Shown: in pieces, positions 37,216-45,176 of the stretch
How the letters are laid out: the number at the start of each line of letters is the position of its first letter
Position numbering within the stretch: position 1 is the stretch's first letter
NCBI RefSeq assembly: GCF_003987065.1
Contig: NZ_PIPY01000014.1
Location: 1-55,043 of the forward strand
DNA length: 55,043 bases
Origin: Pseudidiomarina insulisalsae
Lineage (GTDB): Bacteria; Pseudomonadota; Gammaproteobacteria; Enterobacterales; Alteromonadaceae
Direction: 5' to 3'
Position numbers and translations under genes: made by a program
Notes under the pieces: model-generated
Told to the model about the DNA's origin: nothing
What the model saw: only the letters and a program-made list of their open reading frames with translations
Databases searched by the model: none

Positions 37216-38021
37216 AAGGCTTCCTGCTGTTCGTAGTACCAGTTTGCCAAGCGGCAGTAATCGGCGACCGTAAGTGTTTCAGGCCGCGCGCCGGGGTCGA
37301 TTCCGAGCGCTTCAAGCTGCTCGGCAGGAATATGATTTTTAAGATTATTACGAATCGTTTTGCGGCGCTGATTAAAGGCCACCAGACACAACTGTTGTAA
37401 AGTTTTACGATCGTGAACCGGGTGGGGGGGCTCGGTATAGGGGGTCAACCGCACCACCGCGGATTCCACCTTGGGTGGGGGCGTAAAGGCGCCCGGCGGC
37501 ACCGTCAGTACCGGTTCTACCGCGCAAGCCTGTTGCACCGACACGGTAAGACGACCGTAGGCCTTGCTGCCAGGTTCGGCGGCTAAGCGATCAACCACTT
37601 CTTTTTGCAGCATAAAGTGCATGTCGGCAATGCTGTCGACCTGCTCCAGCAAGTGAAAAATAATCGGTGTCGAAATATTGTAAGGCAGATTACCAAAGAC
37701 GCGCAGTTTGCGTGCATCGGTCTGAAACTGGCTAAAATCAGTTTTTAGCGCGTCGCCCCGGTAAACAGTTAACTTTTGCTGTAAAAACGGGTGTTGCTCG
37801 AGCCGATCGGCAAGATCGCGATCCAGTTCCACCACGGTCAGATGCTCAATACGGTCACAAACCGGCTCGGTCAGCGCCGCCAGGCCGGGACCAATTTCCA
37901 CCAGTTGCTCATCGGCCTGCGGATTGATGGCATCGACAATGGCATCAATGACAAAGGTGTCATGTAAAAAGTTTTGGCCGAAACGCTTACGGGCGCGGTG
38001 GCCAAGATGCGTCTTACTCAT
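37212..38021 (-). CDS. rsmA: 16S rRNA dimethyladenosine transferase RsmA
   Basis: A 269-residue methyltransferase that dimethylates two adenosines at the 3' end of 16S rRNA during 30S maturation. [11 protein letters not shown] at the start, the SAM site [13 protein letters not shown] and the catalytic NLPYNIST motif are diagnostic. I chose the ATG at 38021 ([16 protein letters not shown]), seven bases after the pdxA stop. An upstream in-frame ATG at 38066 lies inside pdxA and is not preferred. It overlaps apaG. Confidence 0.96.
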   Translation of the reverse strand: MSKTHLGHRARKRFGQNFLHDTFVIDAIVDAINPQADEQLVEIGPGLAALTEPVCDRIEHLTVVELDRDLADRLEQHPFLQQKLTVYRGDALKTDFSQFQTDARKLRVFGNLPYNISTPIIFHLLEQVDSIADMHFMLQKEVVDRLAAEPGSKAYGRLTVSVQQACAVEPVLTVPPGAFTPPPKVESAVVRLTPYTEPPHPVHDRKTLQQLCLVAFNQRRKTIRNNLKNHIPAEQLEALGIDPGARPETLTVADYCRLANWYYEQQEAL

Positions 38022-38028
38022 GCTGCTC

Positions 38029-39027
38029 TCAATCTTCCTGTTGTTGACTGCGCTGCGCCATCTCAATGGCAGTCATTAATGCAAAGCGGGCACTACCGGT
38101 GTCGATGGTACCTGAGCCTGCTTTATCGAGGGCGGTACCATGGTCGACCGAGGTGCGAATAAATGGTAACCCCAGGGTAATATTCACTGCGTTACCAAAA
38201 CCCCGGTATTTTAACACGGGTAAGCCCTGATCATGGTACATCGCCACCACAGTATCGGCATTTTCCAGATAGTGCGGCTGAAAAACGGTATCAGCAGGCC
38301 AGGGGCCAGTTATTTGCATGCCTTCATTTTGCAGCTTCTGCAGTACCGGATTAATTTCATCGATCTCTTCACGCCCCAGGTGGCCTTGCTCGCCGGCATG
38401 CGGATTCAGGCCACAGACCAGAATTCGCGGTGATTCACAGGCAAACTTATTGCGCAGGTCGGCGTCAACAATACGCATAACACTTTCAACCAGTGGCTGC
38501 TTGATTGCCGCCGAAACTTCACTCAGCGGTAAGTGAGTTGTTACTAACGCTACCCGCAGACCTTCGGTTGCCAACATCATCACCACTTGCGGGGTTTGGC
38601 TCAGAGCGGCAAAAAACTCGGTATGGCCGCTAAAGGCAATGCCGGCATCGTTAATAATGCCTTTGTGCACCGGGCCTGTCATCACTGCGGCGAACTCGCC
38701 TTGTATGCAACCTTTGCCGGCATGTTCCAGCAACTCCAGCACGTACGAGCTATTCTTCGGGTTCAACTGACCGGCCTGTACCGGCGCCGGGGTGGCGTGG
38801 TCAGCGACCACCAATGTGCCGGCCGGCCATTGTTGCGACGCGCGTTGCGGGTCATAGGCCACAATAGAAACGGCAAGACCGAGCTGTTGAGCCCGGTCTT
38901 GTAATACTTGCTTGTTACCTAGTACCACCATTTCACAGGGGAGTTGTTCCTGTGCCAGCAGTACGGCGATATCAGGGCCGATGCCTGCAGGTTCGCCGGT
39001 GCTGTAAGCGATACGGGGAATGATCAT
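38029..39027 (-). CDS. pdxA: 4-hydroxythreonine-4-phosphate dehydrogenase
   Basis: A 332-residue NAD-dependent dehydrogenase of pyridoxal-5-phosphate synthesis. [43 protein letters not shown] (with a zinc-ligand histidine), [14 protein letters not shown] and [16 protein letters not shown] are typical PdxA blocks. Its ATG overlaps the surA stop, so translation is coupled. PLP made by this pathway is a cofactor for HemL and PanP, both encoded in the window. Confidence 0.97.
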   Translation of the reverse strand: MIIPRIAYSTGEPAGIGPDIAVLLAQEQLPCEMVVLGNKQVLQDRAQQLGLAVSIVAYDPQRASQQWPAGTLVVADHATPAPVQAGQLNPKNSSYVLELLEHAGKGCIQGEFAAVMTGPVHKGIINDAGIAFSGHTEFFAALSQTPQVVMMLATEGLRVALVTTHLPLSEVSAAIKQPLVESVMRIVDADLRNKFACESPRILVCGLNPHAGEQGHLGREEIDEINPVLQKLQNEGMQITGPWPADTVFQPHYLENADTVVAMYHDQGLPVLKYRGFGNAVNITLGLPFIRTSVDHGTALDKAGSGTIDTGSARFALMTAIEMAQRSQQQED

Positions 39028-40316
39028 TCAACGACCTGTTCAATATAAGCCTGGTCGCGCATTTCCTGCTGCCAGTTTTCCAGTTCTTCCTGGTACTTAC
39101 GGCGGTACAGTAGTTGATAGGCGCGGTTTTGCTTGCTGCGCTCGGTGGCGTCCTGCACGCGACGATCAAGCACTTCAACAATGTGCCAACCAAACTGTGA
39201 GCGGAACGGTTCACTGATCACGCCAATTTCGGCGGTTTCAACAGCTTCTTTAAATGCCGGATCAAAGATTTCCGTTTCACTCCAGCCCAGGTCGCCACCC
39301 TGACTGGCAGAGCCGGTGTCGTCAGAATGTTCACGGGCAAGTTCGGCAAACTCAGCTTCACCGCTTTGCAACTGCTGACGGAATTCGCGCAGTTGCTCCT
39401 GAGCGCGTTTATCAGAAAGAATAACCGACGGACGCAATAAGATATGACGCGCTTTAACTTCTTGTACTTCAACGGTTTCCATGCCGCGGGTATCGGCAAC
39501 TTTCAGAATATGGAAACCGACACCGCTTTTAATGGGACCAATTAGCTCGCCTTCGCGCTTACCGCGCACGGCCTCGGCAAACAATGTCGGCATGGCGTTA
39601 ATGTTCATCCAGCCCATGTCGCCTCCCTCAAGCGCGCGCTGACCAGAAGATGAGGTAATCGCTGTCTCAGCAAAGTCACGCCCGTCGCGTAACGATTGCA
39701 GAATCTTTTCTGCACGTTGCCGTGCTTCCTGCACTTCATCGCCGCTACTGCCATCGCGCAAGCCAATCAGAATGTGGCTTAGGCGGTATTCAACTTCCTC
39801 ACTCGACATCTCTTCCATCATTTCAGTTAATGACTGAATTTCTTGCGGTGAGATGTAAACACGGTCACGTACCGCGTTACGCTGCAGCTCGCCGATGATC
39901 ATTTCGCGGCGAATCGACTCGCGGTAGTTCGGCCAGCTGGAGCCCAGACTGGTAATTTCCTGGCGCAGACCATCAACGGACATGCCAGCCTCGCGGGCAA
40001 TCGAAGCAATGGTTTGCTCCAGTTGCGCGTCACTGACCTCAATGCCGTTGCGGCGGGCAATCTGCAACTGAATTTCCTGCAGGACCAGGCGGTCAATGGC
40101 TTGTACGCGCAGCACATCGTCGCTGGGCAGGTTAATATTCTGCTCGGCAGCATTGCGCTTGATCTGGGCCAGCATGGTTTCGACTTCGCTTTGTAAAATA
40201 ACACCGTCATTGACGATGACAGCGACGCGGTCGAGTACTTCATTGGCTTGCACAGAGACGCCAAGGCTGGCGATGGTTAGCCATGCAATGCTCACTACTT
40301 TCAACATCTTATTCAT
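39024..40316 (-). CDS. surA: Periplasmic chaperone and prolyl isomerase SurA
   Basis: A 430-residue periplasmic chaperone for outer-membrane proteins. A signal peptide occupies residues 1-24 (ending VQA). An N-terminal chaperone domain follows (DRVAVIVNDGVILQSEV), then two parvulin PPIase domains (EYRLSHILIG near 175 and KARHILLRPS near 285) and a C-terminal helix. The length matches E. coli SurA (428). It lies nine bases after lptD, which encodes one of its clients. Confidence 0.97.
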   Translation of the reverse strand: MNKMLKVVSIAWLTIASLGVSVQANEVLDRVAVIVNDGVILQSEVETMLAQIKRNAAEQNINLPSDDVLRVQAIDRLVLQEIQLQIARRNGIEVSDAQLEQTIASIAREAGMSVDGLRQEITSLGSSWPNYRESIRREMIIGELQRNAVRDRVYISPQEIQSLTEMMEEMSSEEVEYRLSHILIGLRDGSSGDEVQEARQRAEKILQSLRDGRDFAETAITSSSGQRALEGGDMGWMNINAMPTLFAEAVRGKREGELIGPIKSGVGFHILKVADTRGMETVEVQEVKARHILLRPSVILSDKRAQEQLREFRQQLQSGEAEFAELAREHSDDTGSASQGGDLGWSETEIFDPAFKEAVETAEIGVISEPFRSQFGWHIVEVLDRRVQDATERSKQNRAYQLLYRRKYQEELENWQQEMRDQAYIEQVVE

Positions 40317-40325
40317 GAAAACTAC

Positions 40326-42629
40326 CTAGTTGCTTAAATAGAACGGGTGGCGATAACCGAACAGACTCTGTTCAATCAGGTCGAATAAGTTGCCGTTATC
40401 GGACCCTAGCCCCTTAATTATAAATTGTACGCTGATGCCATTATCGAATTCAGGATCGCGATTCATGGGATCTGTATTCAGGCTCTCCAGATTGCGGTTG
40501 ATACGGCGATAGGCACTCACCCGTATCGCCCAGCAACAGTCGTTGTACTGTAACGCAAGAAGTGCGTCGTTGGTACGCTTCTGTTCCAAATCGTAATACC
40601 AGTTACTGGCAATTTGCCAGTTGGCCTGAACCTGATAGACCGCTTGTAAACCTAATTGTTCGATGTCGTCGTCAAGAATATTGGTGACCTGACGGTGACT
40701 GAACTGGATGAGGTTACGCTCATCTACACGATATTCAATAGCAGTCTGACTTTTGCGGGTATTGTTTTGTTCCATGTCGTACTGCATGGCGCCATTAAAA
40801 AACCAGCGCTCGCCAAAGCGAAAGCGGGTGTCAAAGGCAAGATCTGAACGGTCATCGGCAATCTGGCTGGCACCATCGAATAAGCTAACCTGGCTTTCAT
40901 CAAAGTAATAGATCTGGCCAGCACTGAAGCGTAATAGTTCGCGTGCATTCTCGGAAAAGACACTGGTGGAGGCACCCACCGTGACCTGGTTGGCATCCGC
41001 AATACGGTCGAGTCCCGAAAAGCGCCGGGCACGGAACAGGCCCTGATAATCGTCCTGCATCAGCGTTGAGTCATAAATGCCAATATCGGACTGGTCGCGG
41101 TACGGCACATACAGGTACTGAATCTGCGGCTGCAAAATCTGCTGGTAGTTTTGTCCCTGCCAGGCGAAGTTGCGTTCCAGGTTGACCCGGCCGCGCAGAC
41201 GAAACTGCGGCAACGATCGTGACGGGTTTTCAGACAGCTCGCTGACGGGCTGCATGGGGTCCGTGCTGGTACGCAAAGTCTGGTCGTAATAGGTATAGCT
41301 ATAACGTAACTCGCTTAGTACATCATAGCTGGGTTGTTCCAGCGTATACTGCAGTGTCGGTTCAATATGAAAACGCGTGGCCTGATCGTTACTGTCTTCC
41401 TGATTACGGAACTGGGTAAATTCCGAGAACAGGCTGAGCCCCAATGGCTGGTTGTCCTGCCAATTAAGCCAGCTGGCCAATTGCGGTGCAGTACGATAAG
41501 GCGGGCGGTAATCACCGAGAATTTCAAAGTCTTCTGCACGCAACATGACCCGGGCGTGCTCGCTGTAATAGTCGACCCGCGCGTGACGATAAAGCTGCGC
41601 GTCGGCGCGACCGGCGAAGTCACTGCCAAAATCATTCAGATAGTCATCGTCACTAATGTCCAGAGCATTAATATAGGAGCGCCAGTTCGGACTCCAGTTT
41701 TGTTGATGCTCCACGCGCCATAAATAACGTGCGTCATCACTTTCAAGGCTGTCGTCTTCGTTGAGATAGGCCACATTTGCCTGGCCAGAACCGCTGTCGG
41801 TCAGAATACGGTACTCGCCCTGCAACTGCAGGCCACGCTCAGCCATGTAACGCGGTGTTAGCGTCGCGTCCTGATTGGGCGCAATATTTATGTAGTAAGG
41901 GATTTCAAATTCAAAGCCATTTTTCTGTGACGAGCGTACCGTAGGGAACAAAAAGCCTGACTTGCGCTCATCGGTAATCGGAAAGTTCATATAAGGAACA
42001 TATAAAACCGGCACGCCAAAGAGTTCAAATTTTGCATGCCAGGCCTCGCCCCAGGCTTCATCTTCGTTAATAATTATTTCATCGGCACTTAGTTGCCAGG
42101 CCGGTTGCTCCGTGGGGCAAGTGGTAAAGGTAGAGCCGGCCAGTAATACCTGCTCTGGGGCAATCGATAACAGCTCGGCGGTACCATGCGCACCGGTATC
42201 CTGCAATTGATAGGAAGCGCCGGCCAGGTAGGCGCGGTTTTCGCCCGAGTTAAGCCGGAAGTTCTCACTGGCAACCTGCACGTAGCCGTCGGTAAAACTG
42301 GTGGCACCACTGGCGTTAATATTACCCGAGTCCTGATTGACGGTGGCTTGCTCGGTCAATAGGAACTGCTTATCAAGCTGCACCTGAACGTTGCCGGTGA
42401 AGGACGCAATGGAGGTGGCGGAGTCAATATTGGCAGCATCAGCGCGTACGCCAATGGCACCCGCAGCAAGGTTTTCAATCGGATCGAGGGCCGCCATCGT
42501 AAAAAGTGGCGCACGGACGGGGCACTGCTGCAAAAACTCTGTGTTATCTTGGGCATGCGCGGTGCCGGAAAAACTGGCAAGTAGCGCAAGACTGATGCCC
42601 AGGCAGGCTCCATTAGTGATGTAATGCAT
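40326..42629 (-). CDS. lptD: LPS-assembly protein LptD
   Basis: A 767-residue outer-membrane protein that, with LptE, inserts lipopolysaccharide into the outer leaflet. The signal peptide (about 1-26, ending AHA) is followed by an OstA-type beta-jellyroll (GVRADAANIDSATSIASFTGNVQVQL) and a large beta-barrel containing the conserved PYYINIAPNQDATLTPRYM. Cysteines in QQCPVR and TTCPTE, plus the adjacent pair in NDCCWAIR, match the four residues that form the non-consecutive disulfides of E. coli LptD. surA follows after nine bases. Confidence 0.96.
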   Translation of the reverse strand: MHYITNGACLGISLALLASFSGTAHAQDNTEFLQQCPVRAPLFTMAALDPIENLAAGAIGVRADAANIDSATSIASFTGNVQVQLDKQFLLTEQATVNQDSGNINASGATSFTDGYVQVASENFRLNSGENRAYLAGASYQLQDTGAHGTAELLSIAPEQVLLAGSTFTTCPTEQPAWQLSADEIIINEDEAWGEAWHAKFELFGVPVLYVPYMNFPITDERKSGFLFPTVRSSQKNGFEFEIPYYINIAPNQDATLTPRYMAERGLQLQGEYRILTDSGSGQANVAYLNEDDSLESDDARYLWRVEHQQNWSPNWRSYINALDISDDDYLNDFGSDFAGRADAQLYRHARVDYYSEHARVMLRAEDFEILGDYRPPYRTAPQLASWLNWQDNQPLGLSLFSEFTQFRNQEDSNDQATRFHIEPTLQYTLEQPSYDVLSELRYSYTYYDQTLRTSTDPMQPVSELSENPSRSLPQFRLRGRVNLERNFAWQGQNYQQILQPQIQYLYVPYRDQSDIGIYDSTLMQDDYQGLFRARRFSGLDRIADANQVTVGASTSVFSENARELLRFSAGQIYYFDESQVSLFDGASQIADDRSDLAFDTRFRFGERWFFNGAMQYDMEQNNTRKSQTAIEYRVDERNLIQFSHRQVTNILDDDIEQLGLQAVYQVQANWQIASNWYYDLEQKRTNDALLALQYNDCCWAIRVSAYRRINRNLESLNTDPMNRDPEFDNGISVQFIIKGLGSDNGNLFDLIEQSLFGYRHPFYLSN

Positions 42630-42647
42630 GCGGTCGCTGACTCAACG

Positions 42648-42675
42648 TTGTCCTTTCTTATGTGAAAGGTATGAT
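42648..42675 (+). promoter_or_regulatory. Probable sigma-70 promoter of the AmgK-like gene
   Basis: TTGTCC (42648-42653) and TATGAT (42670-42675), separated by 16 bases, lie 45 bases upstream of the plus-strand start in the 90-base divergent gap with lptD. The boxes are good by eye. Confidence 0.5.
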
Positions 42676-42719
42676 AAAGCAAAATAACTAAGCCTGCCAT
42701 TTGTGAGCGAGGAATTAGC

Positions 42720-43724
42720 GTGGAAAATAAACGAGAGCTGCAGCTACAGGCCTGGTGCGAGTCGGTGATTGGCCAGTCACAACAAGATTTACAGCCAGTT
42801 TTTGGCGATGCCAGGCCCTGGCGCTATTACCGGATCACCGACGGTGTACGCAGTTTTATTGCGGTCGACACCAAAAATACCGCCATTGCCATGGATAATT
42901 ACCGGGCCGTGGCTGATGCCTATCGCGAGCACGGCATGCAGGTGCCCGGACTGATTGCTGAGCATCAGCAACATGGCTTTATGCTGATGACTGATTTGGG
43001 CTCAAGTTTGTTATTAAGCCATTTGCGCGAGTCAACGTTAACGCAATGGTACCCGAAGGTTTATCCGCAAATGGCCGAAATTATGCAGGTTCGCGAGACC
43101 GCACGGGGCCCACTGCCCGAGTTTAACGAAGCGCTGTTGCGTGAGGAACTGGCACTGATGGCCGACTGGTTGTTTCGCGAGCACCTGCAACTGATGCTTA
43201 CTACCGCGGAGCAACAAATCTGGCGCGACTTTTGCGATGCGCTGGTGGCCAATGCGCTGGCCCAGCCGCAAGTGGGCGTGCATCGCAAGTTTCATGCGCG
43301 TAATATTCTGGTGCAACCCGATGAAAGTCTCGCGGTGACCGGGTTTCATGATGCCGCCATTGGCCCCATTACTTATGATGCGGTGAGTTTACTCAGGGAC
43401 TGCTACGTGAGCTGGCCCGCGCAGATTGTCGCGCAGCTGAGTACCGCCTGTTACGATTACCTGCGTCAGATACGTGAGGACGTGGCGGTGTCACCGGCAG
43501 TCTGGCAGCGTTGGTTTGATCTGATGGGTCTGCAGCGTCACTGCTATGTCTGCGGTTTGTTCGCGCGCCGCTGCGAACGTGATGGTAACCCCGGGTATTT
43601 ACAAGATATTCCGCGAAATTTGGCTTATCTTCAGGAAGTTGCGGTGAACTACGCGGAGTTCGACGAATTTCGTGAATTTTTAACTGAACGCGTCATGCCC
43701 GCTGTGGCAGCCGTCAATAAATAA
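42720..43724 (+). CDS. AmgK-family sugar kinase homologue, catalytic aspartates replaced
   Basis: A 334-residue protein of the aminoglycoside phosphotransferase fold. It resembles the cell-wall recycling kinase AmgK (MurNAc/GlcNAc 1-kinase), which in Pseudomonas also lies next to lptD. The flanking sequence is well conserved (GPITYDAVSLLRDCY, LMGLQRH, FARRCERDGNPGYLQDIPR). However, the catalytic motif normally HRDY/FxxRN reads HRKFHARN (Lys190), and the metal-binding DFQDA reads GFHDA (Gly208). Asn195 and the second aspartate remain. The reading frame is intact and has a promoter-like sequence, so it is not an obvious decaying pseudogene. The usual partner murU is absent and djlA follows directly. 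It is best described as a possible pseudokinase. Confidence 0.85.
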   Translation: MENKRELQLQAWCESVIGQSQQDLQPVFGDARPWRYYRITDGVRSFIAVDTKNTAIAMDNYRAVADAYREHGMQVPGLIAEHQQHGFMLMTDLGSSLLLSHLRESTLTQWYPKVYPQMAEIMQVRETARGPLPEFNEALLREELALMADWLFREHLQLMLTTAEQQIWRDFCDALVANALAQPQVGVHRKFHARNILVQPDESLAVTGFHDAAIGPITYDAVSLLRDCYVSWPAQIVAQLSTACYDYLRQIREDVAVSPAVWQRWFDLMGLQRHCYVCGLFARRCERDGNPGYLQDIPRNLAYLQEVAVNYAEFDEFREFLTERVMPAVAAVNK

Positions 43725-43741
43725 AATAATTAGGAGTAGGC

Positions 43742-44548
43742 ATGGTTTGGGGAAAGGTGCTCGGCGGGTTCTTTGGCTTTTTATTATTACGCTGGCCTGG
43801 AATCTTTCTGGGCGTGCTGATCGGCCATTGGTTTGATCGCGCGCTCGAGCAAAATATGCGGCAAGGCGGTGGGCCCGCCACGCAGCAGTTGTTTATCGAA
43901 ACGCTGTTTGCCGTGCTTGGGCATTTAGCCAAGTCAAAAGGACGCGTGACAGAGCAGGACATTGGTTATGTTTCTGCACTGATGCAGCACCTCAAGCTGA
44001 GCGATGATGCCAAAGAGCGCGCGCAGGAAGCTTTTCGGGAGGGGAAAAACGCCGATTACCCACTGGTGACCAAAGTTTCTGCGTTCCGGCGCCAGGTGGC
44101 CTGGCGCCGTGACTTGCTGCAGTTTTTTGTGGAGCAGATTCTGGTGCTGGCGCTGCACGATGGCAAACTGGAGCAAGCTGAGTATGACGTGCTGCTGCGC
44201 ATTACCCAGGCGCTGGGTTTTCGCCGCGAGCAGCTTGATTTGTGGCTGCAGATGGCACAGGCTGGGCAACGTTTTCGTGGTGGTCAGGGCGGCGGCTACC
44301 AGGGCGGCACCTCAGGTGTCAGCGCGGCGCAGCGACTGGATGACGCCTACGCGGTCTTAGGTGTAAGCCGTCAGGCAAGTTTCGCTGAGGTTAAAAAAGC
44401 CTACCGTAAACTAATGGCCAAACACCATCCGGATAAACTTGCAGCGCAGGGCTTACCACCGGAAATGCGTGAGTCGGCGCAACAAAAAGCGCAGGAAATT
44501 CAGGCTGCGTATGAACTTATTAAAAGTCAGCAGGGCAATGGAAGTTAA
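43742..44548 (+). CDS. djlA: Co-chaperone DjlA
   Basis: A 268-residue inner-membrane DnaK co-chaperone. It has an N-terminal glycine-rich transmembrane segment (GKVLGGFFGFLLLRWPGIFLGVLIG), a TerB-like central domain (about residues 50-180), a Gly/Gln-rich linker (GGQGGGYQGGTSG), and a C-terminal J domain with the HPD motif in MAKHHPDKLAAQG. The length matches E. coli DjlA. It begins 17 bases after the AmgK-like gene and overlaps the convergent rluA gene by 29 bases. Confidence 0.95.
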   Translation: MVWGKVLGGFFGFLLLRWPGIFLGVLIGHWFDRALEQNMRQGGGPATQQLFIETLFAVLGHLAKSKGRVTEQDIGYVSALMQHLKLSDDAKERAQEAFREGKNADYPLVTKVSAFRRQVAWRRDLLQFFVEQILVLALHDGKLEQAEYDVLLRITQALGFRREQLDLWLQMAQAGQRFRGGQGGGYQGGTSGVSAAQRLDDAYAVLGVSRQASFAEVKKAYRKLMAKHHPDKLAAQGLPPEMRESAQQKAQEIQAAYELIKSQQGNGS

Positions 44549-45176
44549 TTGCCTGGCCGCTAAGCGGATGCTCAAACCCTATTTCTTCGGCATGTAATAG
44601 AAGTCGAGGTGCTGCGGCATAGGCCGCAGCATCAGCGTAAAATTTATCGCCTAAAATAGGTGTGCCAAGCAGCTGCATATGCACCCGTAACTGATGCGAG
44701 CGACCGGTGATCGGAAACAGCAACACCTCTGTTGTAGCGTCGCTCGTGCTGATCACCTGATAACGGGTCTGCGCATGCTTTCCGGCCATAAGATCAATCA
44801 TCTGCCGCGGCCGGTTGGGCCAATCGCAGCGCATGGGCAGGTCGATCACCCCACGCTGGGCCGGTAAATGCCCGGCGACCACTGCGCGATAATGCTTGCG
44901 CACGACGCGTCGCTCGAACTGGCGCTGCAGATGTGCCTGCGCCGCTTTCCCCAATGCCAGTACAATCAGACCTGAGGTGGCCATATCCAGCCGGTGTACC
45001 ACCCGGGCATCGGGGAAAACCCGTGTCACCCGCCACCATACCGAGTCGCGGTGCGCCGGGTCTTTGCCCGGCACGCTGAGCAGCCCCGAAGGCTTATTCA
45101 CCACTACCAGCGCTTCGTCCTGATAGACAATCTCCAGGTAAGGTGAGGTGGGTGGCGTGTAGTGCAGTAACGTCAT
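44520..45176 (-). CDS. rluA: RluA-family pseudouridine synthase
   Basis: A 218-residue synthase with the catalytic aspartate in VVHRLDMATSGL and the family blocks VVNKPSGLLSVPG, KHYRAVV and ITGRSHQLRVHMQLLGTPILGD. The short length without an S4 domain and the position between djlA and rapA match E. coli RluA, which modifies 23S rRNA position 746 and tRNA position 32. Its ATG overlaps the rapA stop (ATGA). Its 3' end overlaps djlA by 29 bases on the opposite strand. Confidence 0.93.
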   Translation of the reverse strand: MTLLHYTPPTSPYLEIVYQDEALVVVNKPSGLLSVPGKDPAHRDSVWWRVTRVFPDARVVHRLDMATSGLIVLALGKAAQAHLQRQFERRVVRKHYRAVVAGHLPAQRGVIDLPMRCDWPNRPRQMIDLMAGKHAQTRYQVISTSDATTEVLLFPITGRSHQLRVHMQLLGTPILGDKFYADAAAYAAAPRLLLHAEEIGFEHPLSGQAINFHCPADF

